Source of the DNA: Microbacterium terrae
GTDB lineage: Bacteria > Actinomycetota > Actinomycetes > Actinomycetales > Microbacteriaceae
Reading direction: 5' to 3'
Assembly: GCF_017831975.1 (NCBI RefSeq)
Contig: NZ_JAFDSS010000001.1
Location: forward strand, 1,798,001 to 1,862,000
Length of the DNA: 64,000 nt
Below are positions 47,163-56,729 of this stretch, piece by piece. A program made the translations under genes and the position numbers. The notes beneath the pieces are model-generated. The model saw nothing but the letters and a program-made list of their open reading frames with translations. It ran no database searches and was not told the origin of the DNA. How positions within the stretch are numbered: position 1 is the first letter of the stretch; each line of letters starts with the position of its first letter.

Positions 47163-47344
47163 AGTCTGTAGGGTGTCAAGCATCGAAACCGAGGTCGGTT
47201 GATCGAACACGACACGCGGAGCGGGTCCGCGATGCCGGCATCCGAATCGGATACGGTTTCGACACGAGAACCACACCACGGACCTCCGACATTCGAATAC
47301 CGGTGCAGCCGGCCGAGGTCCGGTCCATCCGACAGGAGCGGCAC

Positions 47345-48025
47345 ATGAGCGACACCGGCGGGCGTGAGAAGCCGCAGACGCGGCGGCGCAAGAGCCTCAG
47401 CGACAAGCAGCTGGCGATCCTCGAGGTCATCCAGCGCTCGATCGCGCGGCACGGCTACCCGCCGAGCATGCGCGAGATCGGCGACGCAGTGGGCCTCAAG
47501 TCGCTCTCGAGCGTCACCCATCAGCTCAACCAGCTCGAGCTGAGCGGCTACCTGCGGCGCGACGCCGGCAAGACCCGTGCGATGGAGGTGCTCATCGACC
47601 TCCCGGGCGCCTCGGTCGAGAATCCGGCCGACACCGCCCCCGCCGTCGGCGACGCCGCGCTGGTGCCCCTCGTCGGCCGCATCGCCGCCGGCGTGCCCAT
47701 CACGGCCGACCAGCACGTCGAAGAGGTGTTCCCCCTCCCCCGTCAGCTCGTCGGCAAGGGCGACCTGTTCATGCTCAAGGTGTCGGGCGAGTCGATGATC
47801 GACGCCGCGATCTGCGACGGCGACTGGGTCGTGGTCCGCTCGCAGCCCACCGCGGAGAACGGCGACATCGTCGCCGCCATGCTCGACGGCGAAGCCACCG
47901 TCAAGACGTTCCGCCAGCGCGACGGCCACACCTGGCTGCTCCCCCGCAACTCGGCTTTCGAGCCGATCCTGGGCGACGATGCGACCGTTCTCGGCAAGGT
48001 CGTCGCGATCCTGCGCGCCGTCTGA
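47345..48025 (+). CDS. lexA: SOS repressor LexA
   Basis: A 226-residue repressor. The N-terminal winged helix contains [20 protein letters not shown] and [20 protein letters not shown]. The self-cleavage site is Ala115-Gly116 (RIAAGVPI), and the Ser/Lys dyad is S150 (GESMID) and K187 (ATVKTF). It ends VVAILRAV as usual. ATG 47345 lies after GACAGGAGCGGCAC. It regulates DNA-damage genes, probably including the divergent LysM gene and itself. Confidence 0.98.
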   Translation: MSDTGGREKPQTRRRKSLSDKQLAILEVIQRSIARHGYPPSMREIGDAVGLKSLSSVTHQLNQLELSGYLRRDAGKTRAMEVLIDLPGASVENPADTAPAVGDAALVPLVGRIAAGVPITADQHVEEVFPLPRQLVGKGDLFMLKVSGESMIDAAICDGDWVVVRSQPTAENGDIVAAMLDGEATVKTFRQRDGHTWLLPRNSAFEPILGDDATVLGKVVAILRAV

Positions 48026-48072
48026 CCGCGGGGCCGGTGCACGGAGCGCCCGATGTGCGCCACAATGGCGCC

Positions 48073-49680
48073 ATGACGGATGCCGCCGCCCCTACGCAGC
48101 CCCTCGCCGACAATGCCGCCCTCGCGGCCCGCATCCGCGAACTCGAGGCTGAGAACGCCCGACTCACCGCGGGCGAGGCGTCTCCCACGGCGCCCCAGCG
48201 CGCCAAGGCCGCCGGCAGCCGCTGGCGGGCGTTCCTCTCCGCGCTGTGCATCGTCATCGCGACGATCCTCGTGCCCGTGTCGATCGTCACGGCGTGGGCC
48301 CGGCTCGAACTCGTCGACGAGACGCGCTTCGTCGAGACGTTCGCGCCCCTCGCCGACGACCCGCACGTGCAGGCGCTCGTCGCCGATCAGGTGACGACCG
48401 CGATCGACGAGTCGATCGACCTCGAGGGCGTCACCGACGACCTGTTCGACGGGCTGCAGGGGCTCGACCTCCCGCCGCGCGCCCTCGACGCGCTCGAGCT
48501 GCTCCGCGCGCCCGCGGCACAGGGACTGCAGGGGCTCGTCGACACGACTGTGACCAGGCTCGTCGAGTCCGACGCCTTCGCCGATGTGTGGGAGACGACG
48601 CTGCGTGCCAGCCACCGCGCCCTCGAGGCCGTGGCCGCCGGCGGAACGGCGAACGGGGCCGTCGTCATCGGCGACGGCGGCGAACTCGGCATCCAGCTCG
48701 CCCCCATCATCGAAGAGGTCAAGGAGCGGCTCATCGACCGCGGCATCGGCTTCGCTTCATCGATCCCGGTCATCGAGAAGACCATCGTCGTCGCGCAGAG
48801 CGACGCGCTCGCCATCGTCGGCACCGTCTACAACCTCGCCGTCGCCGCCGGCTGGTGGATGCCCGTCATCGCCCTGGTGCTCTTCCTCGCGGGCATCCTC
48901 ATCGCGCGTCGCCGGTCGACGGCGCTCCTGGGCACCGGCGTGGGCATCACGGTCGGGGCGGGCGTGCTGTCGATCGCCCTGGCGATCGCGGGATCGGTGC
49001 TCGCTCTCAGCGCCCCGAACCTCGGCGTCTCGTCGGCCGCCCTCGCCTCGATCTACCAGCAGGTCACGGGCGACATGCGCGACACGGCGACCGTCTTCAT
49101 CGTGCTCGGCCTGCTGCTCATCGTCATCGGCTGGCTCTCCGGCCGCTGGCGCGGCGCTCGCGCCACGCGCGACGGGGTCGCGTCTGTCAACTCGGGCCTG
49201 CGCGGCTCGGTACGCGGCCACGGCCTCGACACCGGCGGCTTCGGCGCGTGGATGTATGCGCAGCGCGTGCTCGTGCGCGTCGTGCTCGCCGTGCTCGCGG
49301 TGCTCTGGCTGATCCTGCTGCGGCCGCTGTCGCTCGCCGACGTGTTCCTCGTCGTGATCGTGTGGCTGGTCGTCTGGTGGCTGACGGAGCTCGTGCAGGT
49401 GCGCCCCGACGAGGCCGTGACGATCGTCGAGGACGCCGACGTCGCCGCCGCGGAGCCCGTAGACGCGACGGTCATCGTCACGACGCCGGGCGACGACACG
49501 GCGGGCGACACGCTGCCGCTGCCCGATGACCTTCTCGAGCCGACCGCGGCCCAGCACGCGGCTGCGGCTCCCGCTGACACGGAGTCCGGCGCCGCAGAGA
49601 CGGCGGATGCCGAGGCCCCTGAGTCCCCGGCATCCGGTACAGCGAAGGGGCGCGCCCCGAAGGGCGGCGCGACGGGCTAG
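48073..49680 (+). CDS. Large membrane protein with acidic tail
   Basis: A 535-residue protein of unknown function. A short N-terminal coiled coil (AALAARIRELEAENARL) and TM1 (about 53-75) precede an extracytoplasmic domain of about 180 residues (VDETRFVETFAPLADDPHVQ, then IDESIDLEGVTDDLFDGLQG). Five more helices follow between about 258 and 440. The Asp/Glu/Ala-rich cytoplasmic tail of about 90 residues is probably disordered. ATG 48073 lies six bases after CACAAT, so the mRNA may be leaderless. It is not obviously part of the SOS locus despite its place after lexA. Confidence 0.85.
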   Translation: MTDAAAPTQPLADNAALAARIRELEAENARLTAGEASPTAPQRAKAAGSRWRAFLSALCIVIATILVPVSIVTAWARLELVDETRFVETFAPLADDPHVQALVADQVTTAIDESIDLEGVTDDLFDGLQGLDLPPRALDALELLRAPAAQGLQGLVDTTVTRLVESDAFADVWETTLRASHRALEAVAAGGTANGAVVIGDGGELGIQLAPIIEEVKERLIDRGIGFASSIPVIEKTIVVAQSDALAIVGTVYNLAVAAGWWMPVIALVLFLAGILIARRRSTALLGTGVGITVGAGVLSIALAIAGSVLALSAPNLGVSSAALASIYQQVTGDMRDTATVFIVLGLLLIVIGWLSGRWRGARATRDGVASVNSGLRGSVRGHGLDTGGFGAWMYAQRVLVRVVLAVLAVLWLILLRPLSLADVFLVVIVWLVVWWLTELVQVRPDEAVTIVEDADVAAAEPVDATVIVTTPGDDTAGDTLPLPDDLLEPTAAQHAAAAPADTESGAAETADAEAPESPASGTAKGRAPKGGATG

Positions 49681-49804
49681 GCGCAGGTCGTCTCGCGCTC
49701 CGCGCGCGCGGCTGCGACGAGGGTGCTCGGCGACGGGACGATCGCGCCACAGCCGCGGGTCCTTCAGCCCGCCGTGCCGCGCGGGAAGGGAACGGCGGTG
49801 AGGG

Positions 49805-50758
49805 TCACCCTGTGCGCTCCTGTTCGAGGCTGAGGATGCCCGCCTCGCGGAGCACCGCGAGGACCGTGTCGTGGTTGTTGAAGGCGTAGAGGTGCACCCC
49901 GGGGGCGCCGCCGTCGACGACGGCTCGGGCGAGCGCCGCCGCGTGCGCGATGCCGATCTCGCGCTGACCGTGCGCGGTCGGCTCCACCTCGAGGGCGATC
50001 GCGAGATCGCTGGGCAGCTTCTCGCCGCTGAGTTCGAGGGTGCGGCGCAGCCGCGCAGGCGAGGTGATCGGCATGATGCCGGGGAGGATCGGGATGGTCA
50101 CCCCGGCCGCACGGCACTTCGCGACGAAGCTCAGGTAGTCGTCGGCGTGGAAGAACAGCTGGGTGATCGCGAGCGTCGCCCCGGCCGCCTGCTTGGCGAG
50201 CAGCGCGTCGATGTGATCGCGCGGATGCCGCGACCGCGGGTGGCCGTTCGGGAACGCCGCGACGGCGATGTCGGCCTTGCGTCGGCCTTCCACCCGCGCG
50301 GCGCCGGGGACGCCCGGGATGTCGCGCTCGATGTACGGCGACCGCTCGGCCTGCACGCGGTCGATCAGCTGGGCGAGCTGCGCGGCGCTCTCGAGGTCGC
50401 CGAGGAAGACCTCGTCTTCGCTGACGCCTTCCGGCGGGTCGCCGCGCAGCGCGAGGAAGCTCGTGATGCCGGCGTCGAGGAACTCGCGGATGAGCGCGTT
50501 CGCCTGGGCGTAGGTGCTGCCGACGCAGGTGAGGTGCGCGAGCGGCACCGTACCGGTGGTGTCGAGGATGTGGCGCAGCAGCTCGAGAGAGCGGCCCCCG
50601 GTCGATCCGCCGGCCCCGTACGTCACGGAGATGAAGCGCGGACCCGACGCCGCCAGGTGGCGGATGGTCTCGTGCAGCGCGGGGATCCGCTCGGCGGTGC
50701 GCGGCGGGTACACCTCGAACGAGAACGGCACCGGTGGTGCGCTGAGGTCGATCGGCAT
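49805..50758 (-). CDS. metF: Methylenetetrahydrofolate reductase
   Basis: A 317-residue flavoprotein TIM barrel that makes 5-methyl-THF for methionine synthesis. FSFEVYPPRTAERIPAL has the catalytic Glu, FISVTYGAGGSTGGRSLELL binds FAD, and LALRGDPP and ITQLFFHADDYLSFV are later family motifs. It stands alone, with no metE or metH beside it, and I see no SAM or B12 riboswitch upstream. Confidence 0.96.
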   Translation of the reverse strand: MPIDLSAPPVPFSFEVYPPRTAERIPALHETIRHLAASGPRFISVTYGAGGSTGGRSLELLRHILDTTGTVPLAHLTCVGSTYAQANALIREFLDAGITSFLALRGDPPEGVSEDEVFLGDLESAAQLAQLIDRVQAERSPYIERDIPGVPGAARVEGRRKADIAVAAFPNGHPRSRHPRDHIDALLAKQAAGATLAITQLFFHADDYLSFVAKCRAAGVTIPILPGIMPITSPARLRRTLELSGEKLPSDLAIALEVEPTAHGQREIGIAHAAALARAVVDGGAPGVHLYAFNNHDTVLAVLREAGILSLEQERTG

Positions 50759-51075
50759 GTCGTGCTCCGGGTCAGGGCGGGTCCGAGCCGGACGGCCGCG
50801 GACTGTCCGCCGCGCCGATCGGCGGGGGCGGAAGAATCGCGGGCGGGTGTCGGGCTCGGCTGCCGCTCCTGCCCGGACCGCGGATGACTCTCACGATCGG
50901 GCGACGATGCCTCCACGGTAGCGGAGCCTGCTGGGCGCGGGACACGTGTGACGGTGTGTTTCGCGGTCGGCGTCGCCGCCTCGCGCCACGCGTATCGCCG
51001 GCAGCCGGGGTCAGCCCCGCGAGTCCGGCGTTCCGGCGGATGCCGCGGACCGTCGCCGACGCGTAGCGTGGAAGC
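50759..51075. other. Divergent metF/S9-peptidase intergenic region
   Basis: 317 bases without a convincing gene. It contains several GC-rich short inverted repeats. At its right end a TAGCGT hexamer (51064-51069) lies exactly six bases before the peptidase ATG, fitting a leaderless promoter. No riboswitch fold is recognised, and short frames here look non-coding. Confidence 0.55.
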
Positions 51076-52989
51076 ATGTCCCGGGCACTTCCCTATGGTT
51101 CCTGGCCGTCGCCGCTGTCCGCAGCCGCCGTCGCCGCCGCCGCTCCGCGCATCGAAGGCGCCCGCTTCGTCGGCGACGAGATCTGGTGGGGCGAGACCGT
51201 GCCCGGCGAGGGCGGCCGCACAGCTGTGCGGCGACGACGCTCCGACGGCTCGGTCGCCGATGTGCTCCCCGACCCGTGGAATGCCCGCTCGCGCGTGCAC
51301 GAGTACGGGGGCGGCGCGTGGACGGCCACCGACGACGGCGTGCTCCTGTTCGTCGAGAAGGCGGATCAGCGCGTGTGGGCGCTGCGCCCAGGAGAGGAGC
51401 CGCGCGCACTGACCCCCGCCGATGGGATGTCGCGGTTCGGCGGGCTGGTCTTCGCGGAGGGGCTGCTCGTCGCCGTCCGCGAGCGGCACGACGGCTCGCC
51501 GGTTCCCCCGCGCGACATCGTGACGATCGCGCTGGACGGCTCGCTCGTGGTGACAGACCTCGTGGGTGATTCCGACTTCCTCGCCCAGCCCGCCCTCTCG
51601 CCGGGCGCGACGCACCTCGCGTGGGTCGCCTGGAACCACCCCGCGATGCCGTGGGATCGCGCCGAGGTGCGAGTGGGGCGCCTCGCCGAGAACACGGTCG
51701 CGGAATGGACCACCGTGGCCGGGGGCACCACCGCAGGACTCCAGCCGGAGTGGCTCGGGCCCGACGATCTCGCCTATCTCGACGACCCGACGGGGCGCTG
51801 GAACCTGCGGCGCGTGCACCTGTCGGCGTCGCTGGATCACTCCCCCGTCGTCGAGGCCGACGCCGACACCGGCGGCCCGCTGTGGTCTCTGGGCGTGAGA
51901 TGGTACGCCCCGCTCGACGACGGTCGCTTCGTCGCCGTGCAGACGAACGGCGCCGACCGCATCGTCGTCATCGACCCGAGTGCGGGAACCGAGCGCGACC
52001 TCGCACTGCCGATCACGGCGGGAGCTGCCATCGAGAGCGTCCGCGGAACCCGGGTGCTCATCTCGGGCGCCGGGAGCACCGTGCCTGCGGGGCTCTGGGA
52101 GGTCGACGTCGACGCGCCGGATCGCGCGGCCGTCGTGCGCGGCGGCGAGACGCAGTGGGACGAGGGATGGATGCCGCGCCCCCGCGCCGTGTCGGTCGAC
52201 GGCCCGAACGGTCCGGTGCACGCCTTCGTCTACCCGCCCACCAATCCTGACGTCGCGGCGCCGGGCGACGAGCAGCCGCCCTACCTCGTGCTCGTCCACG
52301 GCGGGCCGACGTCGCACGTGGCGGGTGCCGTCTCCCCCAAGATCGCCTACTTCACCAGCCGCGGGATCGGGGTGCTCGATGTGAACTACGGCGGGTCGAG
52401 CGGCTACGGGCGCGCGTACCGGGAGCGCCTGCTCGGCACCTGGGGCGTCGTCGACGTCGAAGACACCGTCGCCGCCGCCTCCGGCCTCGCGGCCGCGGGC
52501 ATCGCCGACCCGGCGCGTCTCGCGATCGCCGGCGGATCGGCCGGCGGCTGGACGGTGCTGTGCACCCTCGCTGCATCCGATCTGTTCGCAGCAGGCATCT
52601 CACGCTACGGCGTCGCCGATCTGCGCCGCCTCGCAGCCGACACCCACGACTTCGAGGCGCGCTATCTCGACGGCCTCGTCGGGCCGCTGCCCGCGGCCGA
52701 GGACGTCTACATCGCGCGGTCCCCGCTCTCGCACCTCGATCGGATGACGACCCCGATGCTCATCGAGCAGGGTCTCGAAGACGAGGTGGTCCCGCCCTCG
52801 CAGTCCGAGGCCGTGCGAGACGCCCTCCGCAGCAACGGGGTGGCCCACGCGTACCTCGCGTTCGAGGGCGAGGGTCACGGCTTCCGGCGCGCCGAGACGG
52901 TCACCCGGCAGCTGGAGGCGGAGGTCGCCTTCCTCGGCCGCGTGCTCGGCTTCGAGCCCGACGGGCTCGCGCCGATCGCGCTCGACTGA
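51076..52989 (+). CDS. Prolyl oligopeptidase-family (S9) serine peptidase
   Basis: A 637-residue cytosolic peptidase. The N-terminal 370 or so residues form a beta-propeller with blade repeats (SRVHEYGGGAWTATDDGVLL, AQPALSPGATHLAWV). The C-terminal alpha/beta-hydrolase has the triad S488 in AGGSAGGW, D569 in LEDEVVPP and H601 in GEGHGF. LVLVHGGPTSHVAG supplies the oxyanion HGGP. It is like the acylaminoacyl/dipeptidyl peptidases of actinobacteria; the natural substrate is unknown. It converges on hflX with six bases between stops. Confidence 0.93.
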   Translation: MSRALPYGSWPSPLSAAAVAAAAPRIEGARFVGDEIWWGETVPGEGGRTAVRRRRSDGSVADVLPDPWNARSRVHEYGGGAWTATDDGVLLFVEKADQRVWALRPGEEPRALTPADGMSRFGGLVFAEGLLVAVRERHDGSPVPPRDIVTIALDGSLVVTDLVGDSDFLAQPALSPGATHLAWVAWNHPAMPWDRAEVRVGRLAENTVAEWTTVAGGTTAGLQPEWLGPDDLAYLDDPTGRWNLRRVHLSASLDHSPVVEADADTGGPLWSLGVRWYAPLDDGRFVAVQTNGADRIVVIDPSAGTERDLALPITAGAAIESVRGTRVLISGAGSTVPAGLWEVDVDAPDRAAVVRGGETQWDEGWMPRPRAVSVDGPNGPVHAFVYPPTNPDVAAPGDEQPPYLVLVHGGPTSHVAGAVSPKIAYFTSRGIGVLDVNYGGSSGYGRAYRERLLGTWGVVDVEDTVAAASGLAAAGIADPARLAIAGGSAGGWTVLCTLAASDLFAAGISRYGVADLRRLAADTHDFEARYLDGLVGPLPAAEDVYIARSPLSHLDRMTTPMLIEQGLEDEVVPPSQSEAVRDALRSNGVAHAYLAFEGEGHGFRRAETVTRQLEAEVAFLGRVLGFEPDGLAPIALD

Positions 52990-52995
52990 TCCGCG

Positions 52996-54513
52996 TCAGA
53001 CCGCGAACGGGGCCAGGCGCGCCGCCAGCAGCTCGCCGACGCGCGCGTGGATGACCGTCCCGGCCTCCTCGTGCGTCTGCGAGAGCAGCATGCCGTGCTC
53101 GTGCACCGCCGAGACCAGATCACCACGGTCGTACGGCACGACGGCGCGGATCTCGACCGCCGGCACGGGGAGCGTCTCCTCGACGAGCTCACGCAGCTCG
53201 TCGATGCCCTCGCCGGTGCGCGACGATGCGAACACCGCCTTCGGCTCGAGTCCGCGCAGCAGCAGCCGCGTGTCGTCGTCGATGAGGTCGGCCTTGTTGA
53301 ACACCACGATCTCGGGGATGTCGCGGGCGCCCACGTCGCCGATCACGTCGCGCACCGTGGCGAGCTGCGCCGCCGGATCGGGGTGCGAGCCGTCGACCAC
53401 GTGCACGATCACGTCGGCCTGGCCGACCTCTTCGAGCGTCGAGCGGAAGGCCTCGACGAGCTGGTGCGGCAGATTGCGCACGAAGCCCACCGTGTCGGTC
53501 AGGGTGAAGATGCGGCCGTCGTCGGTCTGCGAGCGGCGCACCGTGGCATCCAGCGTCGCGAACAGCGCGTTCTCGACGAGCACTCCGGCGCTCGTGAGCC
53601 GGTTCAGCAGGCTCGACTTGCCGGCGTTCGTGTAACCGGCGATCGCCACCGACGGGATCGTGTTGCGCTTGCGCTCGGCCCGCTTCGCGTCACGCGCGGG
53701 CGCGAAGTCGCGGATCTGCTTGCGCAGCAGGGCCATCTTGGTGCGGATGCGGCGACGGTCGAGCTCGATCTTCGTCTCACCGGGACCGCGCGATCCCATT
53801 CCGGCTCCGCCGGCGCCGACCTGGCCACCGGCCTGTCGGCTCATCGAGTCACCCCAGCCGCGCAGGCGCGGGAGCAGGTATTCGAGCTGGGCGAGTTCGA
53901 CCTGCGCCTTGCCCTCGCGGCTCTTCGCGTGCTGGCTGAAGATGTCGAGGATCACGGTGGTGCGATCGATGACCTTGACCTTGACCACGTCTTCGAGCGC
54001 GCGGCGCTGGCTCGGTGCGAGCTCCGTGTCGGCGATGACGGTGTCGGCGCCGACCGCCGCGACGATGTCGCGCAGCTCGTCGGCCTTGCCGCGGCCGACG
54101 TAGGTGGCGGGGTCGGGGTTCGGCCGGCGCTGCAGCACGCCGTCGAGCACGACGGCGCCCGCCGTCTCGGCGAGCGCGGCGAGCTCGCGGAGGGAGTTCT
54201 CGGCGTCTTCGGTCGCCCCCTGCGGGTGCACACCGACGAGCACCACGTTCTCGAGGCGCAGCTGGCGGTACTCGACCTCGGTGACGTCTTCGAGCTCGGT
54301 CGACAGACCGGGCACGCGCCGCAGCGCTGCGCGCTCCTCGCGGTCCCACTGCTCGCCGTCGCTGTCCGCGCGCCCGACGGTCGCCTGATCCTGCAGCGCC
54401 TGTGCGCCGCCGAACAGGCGGACCCCCGACCGCGCCTCGGCGCGCGAGAGCACCCGGTCGACCGGGTCCACCGGCGACTCGTCGGTGCTCTGGGGGGTCG
54501 TCGTATCCGTCAT
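52996..54513 (-). CDS. hflX: Ribosome-associated GTPase HflX
   Basis: A 505-residue GTPase that splits stalled or heat-stressed 70S/100S ribosomes. The N-terminal domain has LVGVHPQGATEDAENSLREL and YVGRGKADELRDIVA. A Gly-rich linker (SRQAGGQVGAGGAGMGSRGP) precedes the G-domain: P-loop GYTNAGKSS with K299, DTVGFVRNLPHQLVEAF, and NKADL. An extended Asp-rich N-terminus is common in actinobacteria. ATG 54513 has AAAGGAACAC before it; a TAGAAT -10 is at 54577-54572. Confidence 0.96.
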   Translation of the reverse strand: MTDTTTPQSTDESPVDPVDRVLSRAEARSGVRLFGGAQALQDQATVGRADSDGEQWDREERAALRRVPGLSTELEDVTEVEYRQLRLENVVLVGVHPQGATEDAENSLRELAALAETAGAVVLDGVLQRRPNPDPATYVGRGKADELRDIVAAVGADTVIADTELAPSQRRALEDVVKVKVIDRTTVILDIFSQHAKSREGKAQVELAQLEYLLPRLRGWGDSMSRQAGGQVGAGGAGMGSRGPGETKIELDRRRIRTKMALLRKQIRDFAPARDAKRAERKRNTIPSVAIAGYTNAGKSSLLNRLTSAGVLVENALFATLDATVRRSQTDDGRIFTLTDTVGFVRNLPHQLVEAFRSTLEEVGQADVIVHVVDGSHPDPAAQLATVRDVIGDVGARDIPEIVVFNKADLIDDDTRLLLRGLEPKAVFASSRTGEGIDELRELVEETLPVPAVEIRAVVPYDRGDLVSAVHEHGMLLSQTHEEAGTVIHARVGELLAARLAPFAV

Positions 54514-54663
54514 GTGTTCCTTTCGCGGATGCCGTTTCCGCCGCTCATCGGCCGGTTCGCGGCATCCGTGAATTCTAGCCCGCCCCGGTGCCGGTGTGCT
54601 CCGAACATCGGAATCGCGAACGCGCTCCCGTGAACGGGACCTCCTCCGCTACGCTCGACTGCC

Positions 54664-55305
54664 ATGGGGAACGACCACTACTTCAGCGCGTCCCCTGCGA
54701 GTGCTGAGAACCTCCGCCGCGTCACCGTGACCCTCGCCGGTCAGACACTCGAGCTCACCACCGCCGGCGGCGTCTTCAGTCCCGATCACCTCGACGTCGG
54801 CACCGCGGTGCTCCTCGCGAATTCCCCGCTCCCGCCGCAGGGCGGCAATCTGCTCGACCTCGGCTGCGGCTGGGGGCCGATCTCGCTGAGCCTGGCGCTC
54901 GAGGCGCCGCACGCCACGGTGTGGGCCGTCGACGTGAACGAGCGCGCGCTCGACCTGGTGCAGCGAAACGCCGCGCAACTCGGGCTCGAGAACGTGCGCG
55001 CGGTCACCCCCGACGAGGTGCCCGACGACGTCGTGTTCCGCAGCATCCGCTCCAATCCGCCGATCCGTGTCGGGAAGAGCGAGCTGCACGGACTTCTCGA
55101 GCGCTGGATCCCGCGGCTCGACGAGCGGTCGGACGCCTGGCTCGTGGTCTCGCGCAACCTCGGGTCGGACTCGCTGCAGCGGTGGCTCGCCACCACCTTC
55201 GACAGGGGCTACAGCGTGCACCGGGCAGCGACGGCCAAGGGCTTCCGCGTGCTCAAGGTGCGTCGCCACGGGTCGCCCCCGAGCGAGGCGATCGACCTCC
55301 CCTGA
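54664..55305 (+). CDS. Class I methyltransferase, RsmC-like
   Basis: A 213-residue SAM enzyme. YFSASPASAENLRRVTVTLAG and FSPDHLDVGTAVLL are the family N-terminus. LLDLGCGWGPISLSLA near 63-78 binds SAM, and NPPI at 131-134 is the catalytic motif of amino-group N-methyltransferases (rRNA guanine N2 or protein glutamine). It equals the second domain of E. coli RsmC. rRNA is the likely substrate. TACGCT (54650-54655) just upstream may drive near-leaderless transcription. Confidence 0.92.
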   Translation: MGNDHYFSASPASAENLRRVTVTLAGQTLELTTAGGVFSPDHLDVGTAVLLANSPLPPQGGNLLDLGCGWGPISLSLALEAPHATVWAVDVNERALDLVQRNAAQLGLENVRAVTPDEVPDDVVFRSIRSNPPIRVGKSELHGLLERWIPRLDERSDAWLVVSRNLGSDSLQRWLATTFDRGYSVHRAATAKGFRVLKVRRHGSPPSEAIDLP

Positions 55306-55359
55306 GGACGCCGGTGCGGGACCGCGGCACACGCGCGTGCGAACGCGGCCAGGTCCCGA

Positions 55360-56232
55360 TCAGGCGAGCGTGACCTCGCCGGAGTAGACGAGCGTCGCCG
55401 GGCCGGACAGCAGCACGTGCCGCTCGCCCTGCACCTCGGGCATGCGCACGCCGAGCGTTCCGCCGGGCACGTCGACACGCCAGTGGTCGGGGGCCGCCGG
55501 ACCCGCCCAATGCCGTACGGCGAGCGCCGCCGCCGCGACGCCGGTGCCGCAGCTGAGCGTCTCGCCGACGCCGCGCTCGAAGACGCGCATGCGGATGCCG
55601 CCGACGCCGTCGTGCACCAGTGGGTCGCTCGGCACCACGAACTCGATGTTGGCTCCGGCGGGCGGCAGCGGGTGCAGCTGCGGCTGCACGGCGAGGTCGA
55701 GGCCCTCGAGCTCCGCCTCGTCGGGGAGCGCCACCACCACGTGCGGGTTGCCGACGTCGATGCCGAGTCCCGGACGCGGTGCGCCGCCGCCGCGTGTGCG
55801 CACGAGCGTCTCGTCGTCTTCGACGCGCCAGGGTCCGAGGTCGACCTCGAACCCGAGGTCGCTGCGGGTGACGGTCTTGACGCCCGCGCGGGTGCCGATG
55901 GCGAGGGGTCCGCCGTCGAGCGACGCCCAGGCGACGTCGGTGAGGTAGCGCACGAAGACGCGCACGCCGTTCCCGCACATCTCGGCCTTCGAGCCGTCGG
56001 CGTTGCGGTAGTCCATGAACCACTCCGCGCCGGCTGCGGCGGCATCCGCGCCCTCGTCGATCGCGGCCGCGCGGACGACACGCAGGATGCCGTCACCGCC
56101 GATCCCGAAGCGCCGGTCGCACAGCACCGCGACCTGATCGTCGGTGAGGTCGAGCACCCCGTCGGGGTCGGGGATGATCACGAAGTCGTTCCCGGTGCCG
56201 TGGCCCTTGGTGAACGAGACGGTCTGCGGCAT
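55360..56232 (-). CDS. dapF: Diaminopimelate epimerase
   Basis: A 290-residue PLP-free racemase giving meso-diaminopimelate for lysine and possibly wall synthesis. The two catalytic cysteines are C86 (AEMCGNGVR) and C228 (ETLSCGTG). [12 protein letters not shown] starts the protein and DVGNPHVVV is mid-protein. The start lies 74 bases after the GNAT gene, so it is probably the last gene of the miaB-miaA-GNAT-dapF operon. Confidence 0.97.
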   Translation of the reverse strand: MPQTVSFTKGHGTGNDFVIIPDPDGVLDLTDDQVAVLCDRRFGIGGDGILRVVRAAAIDEGADAAAAGAEWFMDYRNADGSKAEMCGNGVRVFVRYLTDVAWASLDGGPLAIGTRAGVKTVTRSDLGFEVDLGPWRVEDDETLVRTRGGGAPRPGLGIDVGNPHVVVALPDEAELEGLDLAVQPQLHPLPPAGANIEFVVPSDPLVHDGVGGIRMRVFERGVGETLSCGTGVAAAALAVRHWAGPAAPDHWRVDVPGGTLGVRMPEVQGERHVLLSGPATLVYSGEVTLA

Positions 56233-56306
56233 TGCTCCAGCCTACGGCCGCTCGGGCACCGCACGCGATTGACGTCACGGGCGCGTCCGAGCGGACGCCC
56301 GCTCGC

Positions 56307-56729
56307 TCAGTCCGCGATGAGCCGCTTGCCGGTGTTCCAGGTCTCGAAGGGCTCGTAGCCCAGCGCGTCGTAGAACCCGCGGGCGATGCCGTTCTCGGGC
56401 CGCACCATCAGCTGCACCTTCGGGCACCCCATGCCGAGGAGCAGCTCCTCGGCATGCTCGACCAGTCGGCGCGCGACGCCCTCGCCACGGCGGGCGGGCG
56501 AGCTGGCGAGGTAGTAGAGCCATCCGCGGTGCCCGTCGTATCCGGCCATGACCGTACCGATGATGGCGCTGCCGTCCACGGCGACGAGGAACAGCTCGGG
56601 CTGCACCGTGAGCTTGCGCCGGATGTCCTGGTACGGGTCGTTCCACGCCCGCGTGAGCCCCGCCTCCTGCCAGAGCGACACGACCGACTCGGTGTCGGCG
56701 AGGGTGAAGGCCCGGATGTCGAAAGTCAT
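56307..56729 (-). CDS. GNAT-family N-acetyltransferase
   Basis: A 140-residue GCN5-type acetyltransferase, close to the YpeA-like group. [20 protein letters not shown] opens the fold. The acetyl-CoA loop is [20 protein letters not shown], and [20 protein letters not shown] closes it. ATG 56729 overlaps the miaA stop by four bases. The acceptor is unknown; being coupled between miaA and dapF is suggestive of nothing definite. Confidence 0.92.
   Translation of the reverse strand: MTFDIRAFTLADTESVVSLWQEAGLTRAWNDPYQDIRRKLTVQPELFLVAVDGSAIIGTVMAGYDGHRGWLYYLASSPARRGEGVARRLVEHAEELLLGMGCPKVQLMVRPENGIARGFYDALGYEPFETWNTGKRLIAD

Noticed and set aside
50759..51075. SAM or cobalamin riboswitch ahead of metF
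   Set aside because: I could not find the conserved core or a terminator/anti-terminator pair; only generic GC-rich stems are present.
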